Of a stretch of 62,993 nucleotides of DNA, positions 42,575 to 50,841 are shown piece by piece. A program made the translations under genes and the position numbers. Source of the stretch: Candidatus Aenigmatarchaeota archaeon. GTDB lineage: Archaea > Aenigmatarchaeota > Aenigmatarchaeia > CG10238-14 > SCSR01. The stretch spans positions 1 to 62,993 of the forward strand of contig JACPJT010000005.1 in assembly GCA_016187415.1 (NCBI GenBank), read 5' to 3'. The notes under the pieces are model-generated. The model saw nothing but the letters and a program-made list of their open reading frames with translations. It was not told where the DNA came from and did no database searches. Within the stretch, counting starts at the first letter, position 1. Each line of letters opens with the position of its first letter.

Positions 42575-42970
42575 TTAGGAGCATGGTACGGGAGCGTTCG
42601 ATGACCTTCCGTTTGGCGGGACAATTCTATAAACGCAAATTCTGGAGCCACTGCCTTCGCATTCATCGTAGACGGTAGCCGTGGCACCCGCCTGAATCGT
42701 GCTCAACCTCCAACGCAATTGGACAGGACTGTTTGGCGGCGATGTTTGTATGACTTGTATGTTTGCCGTATCAACAGGGTTGGTGCCTATGTTTCTTAGA
42801 ATAATAGTCGAGTTTCCCGCGCCGCCTTGGACGCAGAACGCATCAAGCAATTCCAACCCTTGTGTCTGCGCCACATAAGTCTGTGAAATAAACAAGTACG
42901 CCGACCCAGATACAGCGAGCGTAACCATCAGCATTAACAGCGTTGCAATGATTTCGGATATGCCTTTCAT
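42575..42970 (-). CDS. Type IV pilin-like protein
   Basis: 131 residues from the ATG at 42970: MKGISEIIATLLMLMVTLAV, a class III signal and assembly helix like its downstream neighbour, then a beta-rich domain with Cys residues (DAFCVQGG, YDECEGSGSRICVYRI, VPCS). An upstream in-frame start would add 15 residues before the signal and is unlikely. Forms a two-gene pilin unit with the gene 44 bases downstream, and is divergent from the FCF1-type PIN gene. Confidence 0.8.
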   Translation of the reverse strand: MKGISEIIATLLMLMVTLAVSGSAYLFISQTYVAQTQGLELLDAFCVQGGAGNSTIILRNIGTNPVDTANIQVIQTSPPNSPVQLRWRLSTIQAGATATVYDECEGSGSRICVYRIVPPNGRSSNAPVPCS

Positions 42971-43046
42971 TTTATGAATAATTCGCATCCTACCAATATA
43001 AAACAGTGCAAGCAATTAAGAAAAGTCACATAAACAATAATATTTT

Positions 43047-43412
43047 ATGAGAATACTACTGGATACAAACTTCCTTATCGACATCGTCAGGTTCAGGATA
43101 AATCTCGAGGACTTGGCTGATTTGATAGGTTCTTATGAGCTGGCCGCTCCAAGCCCTGTCGAAAAGGAACTATTGAAAATTTCGGAGGCACACTCGCAGG
43201 CAAGCAGATACGCCAGAGCCGCAATCAACCTCCTTAGAGTGAATAATGTCAAGATTCTGCAGTCGGAAGGTCTGGCAGACAATGCAATGCTGAAGTTAGC
43301 AGGCAAGGACGCGCTTGTCGCAACTAACGATATAGAACTCAGGAAAAGATTGATGTCATTGGGACACAGGGTTATTTATTTAAAGTCTAAAAAACATCTA
43401 ACTATAGGTTAG
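43047..43412 (+). CDS. FCF1/Utp24-type PIN-domain protein
   Basis: 121 residues. PIN acids: MRILLDTNFLIDIV (Asp), PVEKELLKI (Glu), DALVATNDIELRKRL (Asp-Asp). The short single-domain form matches COG1412, whose eukaryotic relatives FCF1/Utp24 cleave pre-rRNA; the archaeal role is expected to be rRNA processing. Other archaea keep it next to aIF2-gamma and Rpo7/Spt4, which fits this neighbourhood even though a pyrophosphatase gene now intervenes. Confidence 0.85.
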   Translation: MRILLDTNFLIDIVRFRINLEDLADLIGSYELAAPSPVEKELLKISEAHSQASRYARAAINLLRVNNVKILQSEGLADNAMLKLAGKDALVATNDIELRKRLMSLGHRVIYLKSKKHLTIG

Positions 43413-43418
43413 AAAAAA

Positions 43419-45386
43419 ATGGTAGTTTTATTTGCCTTTCTTGCTAGCGCATTCGCACTTCTATATTCCGCATATCTCATTTTCAATATAACATCCAAAC
43501 CATCCGGAAGCAGACAAATGATTGATATCTCTGATGCAATCAAGAATGGCGCAAATGCATATCTTTTCAGGCAGTACAAAACACTGGTGCCGATTATAAT
43601 TATTTTATCGGTAGTCTTGTTTTTCGCTTTCAAAAATTGGATAACCATAGGCGCATTCCTGTTGGGAGCGGCATTGTCAGGACTGGCAGGCTATATAGGA
43701 ATGAACATTTCTGTCAGGGCGAATGTCAGGACGGCAGAAGCGGCTAAAAAAGGACTGGCAAGCGCTTTGAATGTTGCTTTTAGAGGGGGATCTGTAACAG
43801 GCCTAGTAGTTGCGGGTTTGGCACTGTTTGGTGTAACATTGCTTTATTATCTGACGCAGAATGTTGCTTTAACCGTCGGTTTCGGTTTCGGTGCAAGCTT
43901 GATAAGTTTGTTCATGAGGGTAGGCGGTGGGATATACACAAAAGCGGCTGATGTCGGAACGGATCTGGTTGGAAAGATAGAAAAGGGAATACCAGAAGAC
44001 GATCCTAGAAATCCTGGTGTGATAGCAGACAACGTTGGCGACAATGTAGGCGATTGCGCTGGCATGGCTGCAGACTTGTTCGAATCTTACGCTATTACAT
44101 TAATCGCGGCAATGCTCTTGGGAATATCCGTCGGAGGAAATGCTGTGTTGTTCCCGCTAGCAATCGGTGCTACAGCAATCGGAGCTTCGGTTATCGGCAC
44201 ATTTTTTGTAAGGCTTGGTAAAAGTCAAAATATTTGGAACGCATTATACAAGGGTGTGATAGCAACAGCTATAATCGCAGCAATCTTATTCTATTTTATA
44301 TCAACGGCGCTATTGCAGGATTTAAAATATTTTTTCGCGGCGCTGGTTGGTTTGGCAGTTACAATAATCATAAGCAACATAACAGAATTTTACACGGCGC
44401 GTGACAGGAAGGCTGTCAAGGAAGTCGCAGAGGCTTCTAAGACAGGAGCCGGCACCAATGTTATCGCTGGTTTGGCTCTAGGGATGAGGAGCACATACCC
44501 GACCGCGATATTAATCGTTGCTGCAATTTTTGCGTCGTATTATTTCGCTGGTGTGTACGGCATCGCAATAGCGGCGTTGGGCATGCTGTCTGTAACAGGG
44601 ATGATTGTCGCAGTGGATTCCTACGGTCCCATAACTGACAATGCAGGCGGGATAGCGGAGATGGCGAATCTACCGCCAAGCGTTAGGAAGATTACAGATG
44701 CGCTTGATGCAGTCGGCAACACAACAAAAGCTGTTACTAAAGGATTTGCGATAGGGAGTGCGGCATTAGCAGCATTGTCATTATTTGCTGCGTATGCTGA
44801 AGCGACGCACTTGCAGACAATCGACATTCTGAAAGTGAAGGTTGTCGCAGGTCTGATATTGGGTGGGATGATACCATTTTTGTTCTCATCTTTCTTGATG
44901 CGCGCAGTCGGCAGAGCCGCATTTTCCATAGTTGAGGAAGTCAGAAGACAGTTCAGAACGATTAAAGGGCTTATGCAAGGAAAAGCGAAACCTGATTACG
45001 CAAGATGCGTTGACATAACAACAACTGCGGCATTGAGGGAATTTGTCGTGCCGGGTGTCATTGCGATCATTGCTCCATTGGCGGTAGGATTTATCTTAGG
45101 GCCAGAGGCTTTGGGGGGAATGCTCGCAGGAAGCATCGTCACTGGATTATTGCTTGCGATAACAATGTCTAATGCAGGCGCCGCATGGGACAACGCAAAG
45201 AAATTTATTGAAGCAGGGAATTTCGGCGGCAAAGGTTCGGATGCGCATAAAGCTGCCATTGTCGGTGATACTGTCGGCGATCCGTATAAGGATACTGCAG
45301 GTCCTAGTCTGAATCCTCTGATTAAGGTAATGAATATGGTCGCCTTGTTGGCAGCCGGAATGATTGTCGCTTATACCCTTTTCTAA
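43419..45386 (+). CDS. hppA: Membrane-bound proton-pumping pyrophosphatase
   Basis: 655 residues, about 15-16 helices. It hydrolyses pyrophosphate to pump protons. Catalytic segments: [40 protein letters not shown], and the C-terminal [19 protein letters not shown]. The segment [15 protein letters not shown] has Lys where K+-dependent enzymes have Ala, which predicts a K+-independent enzyme. It starts six bases after the PIN gene and is followed by rpo7. It would use pyrophosphate from tRNA charging and RNA synthesis to energise the membrane. Confidence 0.96.
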   Translation: MVVLFAFLASAFALLYSAYLIFNITSKPSGSRQMIDISDAIKNGANAYLFRQYKTLVPIIIILSVVLFFAFKNWITIGAFLLGAALSGLAGYIGMNISVRANVRTAEAAKKGLASALNVAFRGGSVTGLVVAGLALFGVTLLYYLTQNVALTVGFGFGASLISLFMRVGGGIYTKAADVGTDLVGKIEKGIPEDDPRNPGVIADNVGDNVGDCAGMAADLFESYAITLIAAMLLGISVGGNAVLFPLAIGATAIGASVIGTFFVRLGKSQNIWNALYKGVIATAIIAAILFYFISTALLQDLKYFFAALVGLAVTIIISNITEFYTARDRKAVKEVAEASKTGAGTNVIAGLALGMRSTYPTAILIVAAIFASYYFAGVYGIAIAALGMLSVTGMIVAVDSYGPITDNAGGIAEMANLPPSVRKITDALDAVGNTTKAVTKGFAIGSAALAALSLFAAYAEATHLQTIDILKVKVVAGLILGGMIPFLFSSFLMRAVGRAAFSIVEEVRRQFRTIKGLMQGKAKPDYARCVDITTTAALREFVVPGVIAIIAPLAVGFILGPEALGGMLAGSIVTGLLLAITMSNAGAAWDNAKKFIEAGNFGGKGSDAHKAAIVGDTVGDPYKDTAGPSLNPLIKVMNMVALLAAGMIVAYTLF

Positions 45387-45448
45387 CCGCCACCTAACTT
45401 ATTTAAACTAAACTGTTTAATTTGATAAAAGCTTAATTTTGTGATAAG

Positions 45449-46006
45449 ATGTACAGGATACTAACAGTCGAAGATAAGATTAGGGTGCCGCCCGATAAAT
45501 TCACTGTCAGAGCTGCTGACGCAGTCAAGCAATCGCTGGAAGACAAATATGAATGCTTATTGGATCCGAAGCTGGGTGTCGTGCTGTCCATTATAAGCGT
45601 TGATAAAATAAGTGAGGGAAAGATATTTCCAGAAGATCCGGGCATCCATTATCCAGTCGTCTTCAAGGCATTGGCATACAAGCCGGAATTGCAGGAGCTT
45701 GCAGTAGGCGAAGTAGTTGACAATACGGAATTCGGCTCTTTTGTCAGATTGGGTCCGCTTGATGGTTTGGTGCACATCTCCCAGTTGATGGACGATTATG
45801 TGAGTTTCGACAACAAAAATTCCCTTTTCCTAGGAAAAGAGTCAAAGAAAACACTGAAAGAAGGCGATATGATAAAAGGCAGGGTGATATCCATTTCATG
45901 GGAAGAAGGCAATAAAATCGGTCTCACAATGAGGCAGCCTCTGCTCGGCGCAGTGCATTGGATTGAAGCTGAAAAGAAGAAACAAAAGAAACCAGAGAAA
46001 GGATAA
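45449..46006 (+). CDS. rpo7: RNA polymerase subunit Rpo7 (E')
   Basis: 185 residues. N-terminal RNP-like domain (MYRILTVEDKIRVPPDKFTV, DPKLGVVLSIISVDKISEGK) and a C-terminal S1 domain (VGEVVDNTEFGSFVRLGPLD, GLVHISQLMDDYV). Forms the stalk with Rpo4 and helps open-complex formation and RNA binding. A TATA-like CTTATTTAAAC lies about 35-45 bases upstream. Followed after two bases by spt4, the conserved archaeal order. Confidence 0.96.
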   Translation: MYRILTVEDKIRVPPDKFTVRAADAVKQSLEDKYECLLDPKLGVVLSIISVDKISEGKIFPEDPGIHYPVVFKALAYKPELQELAVGEVVDNTEFGSFVRLGPLDGLVHISQLMDDYVSFDNKNSLFLGKESKKTLKEGDMIKGRVISISWEEGNKIGLTMRQPLLGAVHWIEAEKKKQKKPEKG

Positions 46007-46008
46007 AT

Positions 46009-46197
46009 ATGGCTAAAAGATTGCAAGTTTGCAGGAATTGCAGGAGGTTCACCAACGAAAAGGCATGTGAAGTCTGCAAGTCGACAAATCTTTCCACAAG
46101 TTGGAAGGGCCTTGTTATAATTGCAGATGCAAACAGCGAAATGGCTAAAATGTTGAACATAAGCGAGCCGGGAAAATACGCTATTTATGTAGGTTGA
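46009..46197 (+). CDS. spt4: Transcription elongation factor Spt4
   Basis: 62 residues with a four-Cys zinc site, CRNC and CEVC, then SWKGLVIIADANSEMAKMLN and PGKYAIYVG, all family-specific. Forms a heterodimer with Spt5 on the polymerase clamp to raise processivity. Two bases downstream of rpo7 and seven upstream of eS24. Confidence 0.95.
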   Translation: MAKRLQVCRNCRRFTNEKACEVCKSTNLSTSWKGLVIIADANSEMAKMLNISEPGKYAIYVG

Positions 46198-46204
46198 TTA
46201 TTCC

Positions 46205-46498
46205 ATGGAAATTACTATAATCGAAGAAAAAGACAATTCGCTTTTCAAAAGAAAGGACTTGAAAATAGGCATAAAACACATCGGAGCGCAGACGCCGTCC
46301 AAGAAAGAACTGGCGTCAGAACTGGCAAAAAAATATGGCGTTGATGAAACACAGGTCATTATCGATTACATTTTTTCCCAAAAAGGCCTTGGAGAATCAT
46401 TTGCGGTTTGCAAGATTTTAAACGAAAAACCTAAGGAAGTAAAGCCCGCAGAAGCAAAAAGTGAGAAAGTTGAAACACAAACAAGTGCTGCAGCATAA
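46205..46498 (+). CDS. rps24e: Ribosomal protein eS24
   Basis: 97 residues. Core EITIIEEKDNSLFKRKDLKI, HIGAQTPSKKELASELAKKY and FSQKGLGESFAVCKI match the family; the last 20 residues are a low-complexity Lys/Glu/Ala tail. The 3' end overlaps the start of eS27ae in another frame. Fourth gene of the Rpo7-Spt4-eS24-eS27ae unit. Confidence 0.95.
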   Translation: MEITIIEEKDNSLFKRKDLKIGIKHIGAQTPSKKELASELAKKYGVDETQVIIDYIFSQKGLGESFAVCKILNEKPKEVKPAEAKSEKVETQTSAAA

Positions 46499-46637
46499 AT
46501 ATTTTACAGTAAAAGAAGGAACTGTCGAAAGAACCAGACGTTACTGCCCCAGATGCGGAACAAGCATTCTTGCACAGCATAAAAACAGGTTTTCATGCGG
46601 GAAATGCACCTATACAGAATTCCTGAAAGCTGGATAG
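46470..46637 (+). CDS. rps27ae: Ribosomal protein eS27ae (eS31)
   Basis: Short zinc-ribbon ribosomal protein of about 55 residues. YFTVKEGTVERTRRYCPRCG, then ILAQHKNRFSCGKCTYTEFL with the Cys-x2-Cys pairs, is diagnostic. There is no ATG: the TTG at 46470 gives MKHKQVLQHKYF, close to the usual K-rich start; GTG at 46461 or 46485 are alternatives. Every choice overlaps the eS24 gene, by 14 to 38 bases, so translation is probably coupled. Confidence 0.88.
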   Translation: MKHKQVLQHKYFTVKEGTVERTRRYCPRCGTSILAQHKNRFSCGKCTYTEFLKAG

Positions 46638-46639
46638 AC

Positions 46640-46867
46640 CTATTCAACTAGTTCGGCGCGCGTAGACTTGTCGTCTTTTATAACCTTTACCCGTATTTTT
46701 GGGGTTTTAATAGCCCATATCTTTTCGTTCATCTTCTGTGAGATTTTTATTTTCTCATCCTTGAGTTCCTTTTTAACCAGTTTGCAAAAAACCATCTGTC
46801 TTCTCCAAACAGGAGTCTTTTTGAACTCTCTTCTAAGGTTTATGGTGACTATCTTCTCTTCAGGCAT
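46640..46867 (-). CDS. rpl31e: Ribosomal protein eL31
   Basis: 75 residues. KIVTINLRREFKKTPVWRRQ, then VKKELKDEKIKISQ and WAIKTPKIRVKVIKDD are family blocks. It lines the peptide exit tunnel mouth. A minus-strand TATA-like TTATAAATC is about 25 bases upstream. In most archaea it is next to eL39; here eL39 lies 1.1 kb away in the exosome operon. Confidence 0.93.
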   Translation of the reverse strand: MPEEKIVTINLRREFKKTPVWRRQMVFCKLVKKELKDEKIKISQKMNEKIWAIKTPKIRVKVIKDDKSTRAELVE

Positions 46868-46951
46868 CTTCTATAGTTTGTATTAAAGATTTATAACCGT
46901 TGCATGAAAAGATATTTAAATCCGTATCCATAGTTTATATAAAGGCAGTAT

Positions 46952-47290
46952 ATGAAAGCTATATCCCCCATGGTAGCAACAGTTCTTTTGATAGCATTTA
47001 CCATCGGCGTTGGCGCTCTAGTCAGCATCTTCGCCACAAGCCTGACAACAAGTTCCACTGGTATAGCGTCAAACCAAAGCGATGCATTAACAACAATAAC
47101 AAGCATTACTCTTATTGCGACTGACGGCAAGTCGACAACGGGATCTTCGAGTTTAGCGCCAGGCGCTTCAGCGGCAACGACATGGACTGGAGGAACAAAT
47201 ACATCTGTTATAGCAAGAGGGTTGTGCCAGTCTACAGTCACGGTCGAGGGCAAATGTACGAATGCCCAGAGTTGCTGGAGTAACACTTAA
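46952..47290 (+). CDS. Type IV pilin-like protein (short copy)
   Basis: 112 residues. Class III signal KAISPMVATVLLIAFTIGVG, then a Ser/Thr-rich domain ending with CQSTVTVEGKCTNAQSCW. The first 46 codons are identical at DNA level to the downstream pilin gene. TATA-like ATATTTAAAT lies at 46911-46920. Stop and next start are adjacent (TAA ATG), so the two are one operon. Likely a filament subunit or minor pilin. Confidence 0.85.
   Translation: MKAISPMVATVLLIAFTIGVGALVSIFATSLTTSSTGIASNQSDALTTITSITLIATDGKSTTGSSSLAPGASAATTWTGGTNTSVIARGLCQSTVTVEGKCTNAQSCWSNT
46953..47093 (+). repeat. 141-bp perfect direct repeat, copy 1 (pilin 5' region)
   Basis: Identical by eye to 47298-47438 (offset 345). 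Covers the class III signal, assembly helix and the following Ser/Thr linker of the short pilin gene. Confidence 0.9.
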
Positions 47291-47800
47291 ATGAGATTGA
47301 AAGCTATATCCCCCATGGTAGCAACAGTTCTTTTGATAGCATTTACCATCGGCGTTGGCGCTCTAGTCAGCATCTTCGCCACAAGCCTGACAACAAGTTC
47401 CACTGGTATAGCGTCAAACCAAAGCGATGCATTAACAATGGCTTCTAATCAAAGCCTAGGCCTAAGCAAATGTGCGGGTGCATGGATAAACGTTTACAGG
47501 GTAACAAACAATACAATATTTTATTCAAACCCAAACGGCCAGACAATAACAGGGCTTGTTGCAGTATATAGCGATGGCAAACAAAGTGCAACGATTTTGG
47601 ATCAGAGCCTGACGGTGGGCGAATCAAATTCTACTGATATATCAAACGGAACAGGTTCGGCCAGCGGTTCAACAGTTTACACTGGAATAACACCCACTGG
47701 TGCAACAGGTAATACATCCGTTACTTTGCGCGGGTTATGCCAATCGACAGTAGTTGTAGAAGGCAAATGTAAATCAGGACAAGTTTGTTGGGAAGCTTAA
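47291..47800 (+). CDS. Type IV pilin-like protein (long copy)
   Basis: 169 residues. Shares the signal and first 46 codons exactly with the preceding gene, then has about 60 additional residues (GLSKCAGAWINVYRVTNNTI...) before a related C-terminus, GLCQSTVVVEGKCKSGQVCW. Two extra codons (Arg, Leu) precede the signal. The stop overlaps the eL39 stop on the opposite strand by two bases. The pair looks like a recent duplication with diversified exposed parts. Confidence 0.85.
   Translation: MRLKAISPMVATVLLIAFTIGVGALVSIFATSLTTSSTGIASNQSDALTMASNQSLGLSKCAGAWINVYRVTNNTIFYSNPNGQTITGLVAVYSDGKQSATILDQSLTVGESNSTDISNGTGSASGSTVYTGITPTGATGNTSVTLRGLCQSTVVVEGKCKSGQVCWEA
47298..47438 (+). repeat. 141-bp perfect direct repeat, copy 2 (pilin 5' region)
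   Basis: Second copy, in the long pilin gene. Sequence diverges at once on both sides, so either a recent partial duplication or gene conversion keeps this block identical. Confidence 0.9.
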
Positions 47801-47964
47801 ACCTTAATTCGAGTTCTTCTCCATCTCTTCACTTTAGTGACTTGTATTCGTCTTCTCTTAGCTCTTTTAATCCCGAATTTTCTAATATCAGCCCATCTGG
47901 GGGAATTCTTAATTTTGCGGATTTTTCCAAGTTTTATCTTTTTACCGACAGTTTTTATTCCCAT
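47797..47964 (-). CDS. rpl39e: Ribosomal protein eL39
   Basis: 55 residues, start ATG overlapping the rrp42 stop (TAATG). MGIKTVGKKIKLGKIRKIKN, then SPRWADIRKF and the C-terminal VKRWRRTRIKV match the eL39 pattern of a basic, Trp-containing exit-tunnel protein. Its place after Rrp42 is normally taken by eL37ae in archaeal superoperons. The stop meets the pilin stop on the other strand. Confidence 0.88.
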   Translation of the reverse strand: MGIKTVGKKIKLGKIRKIKNSPRWADIRKFGIKRAKRRRIQVTKVKRWRRTRIKV

Positions 47965-48725
47965 TATTTCGCCAGCTTTCTCAGTTCTTTTGACTTTTCT
48001 AAAGCGACATCCACCATCTTCTCAAGCGCATCAAACTCAATGCCTTTGATTCCCTGTTTTTGCATCGCGCATATCTTGTCATCTTCTCTAAAAGCTATAG
48101 AAAGCTTGGCGTCTATGACAGCCTCTTCCTCCAATAAAGGATCGACAAAAAGTTTATCGCCAATCTTGCATACCGATACAGTGATTGGTTTGTGAACAAC
48201 AGGAAGCTTCCTTTCATATTCACCCCTTACAATATTTCCATCGGCATCAAGCTTTGGTACGCGTGTATTCAGTAACGCCACCAACGCAGCAAGTGCGGCA
48301 GCATCCAGCAAGTTGCCCTGGTTGTCCAATATGTATATGTCTATGAAGACACTGTACACCTTCTCCCCTGCTGTTATGACTAGCTTTTCCATCTCGATTG
48401 TTTTCGATTCCCTTATCCCACGGTCAACAACTCTCGAAAGTTCAATTGCATTTTCACCCGGTGGTCCGCTCTCGAATTCAGCGGATGCAAGCGGTGTGAA
48501 TTCGGAATTTACACTTAGTATGCCTTGATTTGGTGTATCCGGGAAAGGCGTGCCAACACCCATCTTGATGCCTGCAATAACCTGAGTGTTCCCCAATTTT
48601 ACATAAGCAGAGCCCTCGGCTTTCCCTATAACATTTTCTTTTATTTCGATATTTCTGAATTGCATAAAGTCTCTCTTGTCAATTCTTTTACCGTTCTGTA
48701 TCAATTCAAGCGCAAAATTTTCCAT
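47964..48725 (-). CDS. rrp42: Exosome subunit Rrp42
   Basis: 253 residues, RNase PH fold without full catalysis. Blocks: RIDKRDFMQFRNIEIKENVI, GSAYVKLGNTQVIAGIKMGV, PGENAIELSRVVDRGIRESK and LAALVALLNTRVP. Pairs with Rrp41 into the hexameric ring. Its ATG is one base from the rrp41 stop, and its own stop overlaps the eL39 start. Confidence 0.96.
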   Translation of the reverse strand: MENFALELIQNGKRIDKRDFMQFRNIEIKENVIGKAEGSAYVKLGNTQVIAGIKMGVGTPFPDTPNQGILSVNSEFTPLASAEFESGPPGENAIELSRVVDRGIRESKTIEMEKLVITAGEKVYSVFIDIYILDNQGNLLDAAALAALVALLNTRVPKLDADGNIVRGEYERKLPVVHKPITVSVCKIGDKLFVDPLLEEEAVIDAKLSIAFREDDKICAMQKQGIKGIEFDALEKMVDVALEKSKELRKLAK

Positions 48726-49448
48726 TCATTCTTCACCTTTGTATTTTTCAAGCAAAACATTTCTTTGCATCTCATGGATATCTTTACAGGTCTTCTTTGC
48801 AAGATCAAGAAGGTGCATCAATTCTTCCTTTGTCAATACTCCATCCATCTGCAGCAAAGTGACCAGATTACTTGTCGGCATAATTGCGACAGCGACATCG
48901 GATTCGGAATTGTTATCTTCCTCGCCATTGAGATCAACTATAAGCGTCCCGTTGATTTTTCCTACAGAGCATGCCGTGACCAGATCTTTCATCGGTATTC
49001 CAGCGGAAGCTAATGCCAGTGATAACGCATTGATTCCCGTGACTCTGGTGCTTCCGTCCGCCTGAATCACTTCAACAAAACCATCAACAGTCACTTTCGG
49101 ATAATCATCCAAAAAAATCGCCGGTTCCAAGGCAAGCCTGATCACTTTAGATATTTCTACACTCCTTCTATCGGGTCCCGGGCTTTTTCTATCGTCAACC
49201 GAGAATGGCGCCATATTGTACCTGACTCGAAGAATTCCTGTTTGAGATTCTTGAAGGTGTCTGGGAAACAGTTCCCGCGGCCCGTGGACAGATGACAATG
49301 CAATGGTATTACCGAAACTGACTTCAGCGGAGCCATTGGCGCTGACAATATTGCCAACTTTCATTTTTATTTCTCTAGTCTGCTCGGGCAGTCTTTTATC
49401 TTTTCTCAGTCCGCCGACAATCAATTCAATATCAGATTTCTTTCCCAT
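48726..49448 (-). CDS. rrp41: Exosome subunit Rrp41, catalytic
   Basis: 240 residues, phosphorolytic 3'-5' RNase with RNase PH fold. RKDKRLPEQTREIKMKVGNI, GSAEVSFGNTIALSSVHGPR, RRSVEISKVIRLALEPAIFL, GSTRVTGINALSLALASAGI and the phosphate/active-site region with DNNSESDVAVAIMP are visible. Two bases separate it from rrp4. Confidence 0.96.
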   Translation of the reverse strand: MGKKSDIELIVGGLRKDKRLPEQTREIKMKVGNIVSANGSAEVSFGNTIALSSVHGPRELFPRHLQESQTGILRVRYNMAPFSVDDRKSPGPDRRSVEISKVIRLALEPAIFLDDYPKVTVDGFVEVIQADGSTRVTGINALSLALASAGIPMKDLVTACSVGKINGTLIVDLNGEEDNNSESDVAVAIMPTSNLVTLLQMDGVLTKEELMHLLDLAKKTCKDIHEMQRNVLLEKYKGEE

Positions 49449-49450
49449 TT

Positions 49451-50110
49451 TTATTCACCCAACATTTTTTCTATCTTTTCTGTCAGTCCCGCCAGATGCG
49501 ATTCTCTTTCGATAGTCAAAATTGCCTCAATTGCTTTATCTTTGTTATCGCCTCTTATCCAAACCCATCCATTTTGGCCAGTAACAATTTCACATTTTGT
49601 TCTGTTCTTAATCAACATTATCATGCTGCCTTCCTTCCCGATTATTCGAGGTATTTTTGTCGGCGTAACCTTGACAAGCACACCGTTCCTTAGTTTTCTT
49701 GATTCAAAGTCCCTCATAGACGCTTGTACAAGTTTATTCTTTGTGACTTTAGACAATCTGCAAAATACGATATCACCAATGTCAAAATACCGTGTCAACT
49801 CGGTTCTTTGCAGGTCGACAAATTCGTCAACGGCTTCTGAAAGCGGTAAGAATGCGGAATAAGGACAATTGATACTTACAAACCAGCCAGATACTTCAAC
49901 GGCTTCTATAACACCAATCACCCTGTCGCCGAATCTGGGAAGATAAGTTCCAGAGAGGGGAACAACGCTTATTTCGTTTTCATTTATTCTCGGCATACCC
50001 AAGAATTTTGAGTAAACTTTTTCATTCTCTTCATAAACGCCGCTTCCAAGTTTTTTACCTTCTCTCGGGCCTAGCATGTCTCCGGGCAGAACTATTTCCC
50101 TTGAACTCAT
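49451..50110 (-). CDS. rrp4: Exosome cap subunit Rrp4
   Basis: 219 residues: N-terminal domain (EIVLPGDMLGPREGKKLGSG), S1 domain (YLPRFGDRVIGVIEAVEVSG to ASMRDF) and KH domain (KVTPTKIPRIIGKEGSMIML). Sits on the Rrp41/42 ring and feeds RNA. Start overlaps the SBDS stop (ATGA). Confidence 0.96.
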   Translation of the reverse strand: MSSREIVLPGDMLGPREGKKLGSGVYEENEKVYSKFLGMPRINENEISVVPLSGTYLPRFGDRVIGVIEAVEVSGWFVSINCPYSAFLPLSEAVDEFVDLQRTELTRYFDIGDIVFCRLSKVTKNKLVQASMRDFESRKLRNGVLVKVTPTKIPRIIGKEGSMIMLIKNRTKCEIVTGQNGWVWIRGDNKDKAIEAILTIERESHLAGLTEKIEKMLGE

Positions 50111-50814
50111 ATATCTTCCCTCTTCAAAACTTTTGACTCAAAACTGCCATGCGTCAGATTTGCAACCTTTTGAACAAAATCGTCCATCATCCCAGCAAGC
50201 ATTTCTACATTCGCTTGAAGCGAACCATCATTCAACCATTGTTCATTTATAATTTTACCAGCTTTAATTACCGAATACGCCTTTCCGGCAAATTGCGGCG
50301 GTATTTTCAATTGCAATGTGACATTTTGGAATTTCAACGGAATTATTGGTTTTATCGCCTTTACAGCCTTTTCCATCTGCAATTCCGCATCGACAAAAGG
50401 TTCTATGTTTACACCAGCCTGTTGCATAGCATTCAATATTCTCTGTTCAGGATGCGGCGTGTTGGTTTGGGGGTTTATGCCCCTTTTTGAAATCAATGTC
50501 GCAATAAGATGCCTTTTTTGCTCTATCATTTCTCTCTTTTGTTCGGTGGTTACCTGTATTTCACCTTGCTTCAGGATTATAGGCGCTATTCTGTTGGCTT
50601 CCGTAGTGCCGAAAGTCTTTTGCAGGTCCTTTTCAGGTACAGCTTCCGTGCTTTTTACATCTTTGTAGATTATAGGATACGCGAGTATCTCTTCCATCGG
50701 AATCATCTTACCATTCTTAAAATCCATAGCTTTATTCGGGTCTACAAGTATTTCAAACTTTTGCTGCCCATAATTAAGCCGAGCAACGACTGCTTTTTCT
50801 ATACTTACTGACAA
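50107..50814 (-). CDS. sdo1: SBDS ribosome maturation protein
   Basis: 235 residues. KAVVARLNYGQQKFEILVDP, VPEKDLQKTFGTTEANRIAP and GINPQTNTPHPEQRILNAMQ are diagnostic of the Shwachman-Diamond family. In eukaryotes it works with EFL1 to release the anti-association factor from the large subunit. Start appears to be TTG (50814) after GAGGG. Part of the exosome/proteasome unit. Confidence 0.95.
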   Translation of the reverse strand: MSVSIEKAVVARLNYGQQKFEILVDPNKAMDFKNGKMIPMEEILAYPIIYKDVKSTEAVPEKDLQKTFGTTEANRIAPIILKQGEIQVTTEQKREMIEQKRHLIATLISKRGINPQTNTPHPEQRILNAMQQAGVNIEPFVDAELQMEKAVKAIKPIIPLKFQNVTLQLKIPPQFAGKAYSVIKAGKIINEQWLNDGSLQANVEMLAGMMDDFVQKVANLTHGSFESKVLKREDI

Positions 50815-50841
50815 CAGAATCCCTCAAAATTATTAATTTAC

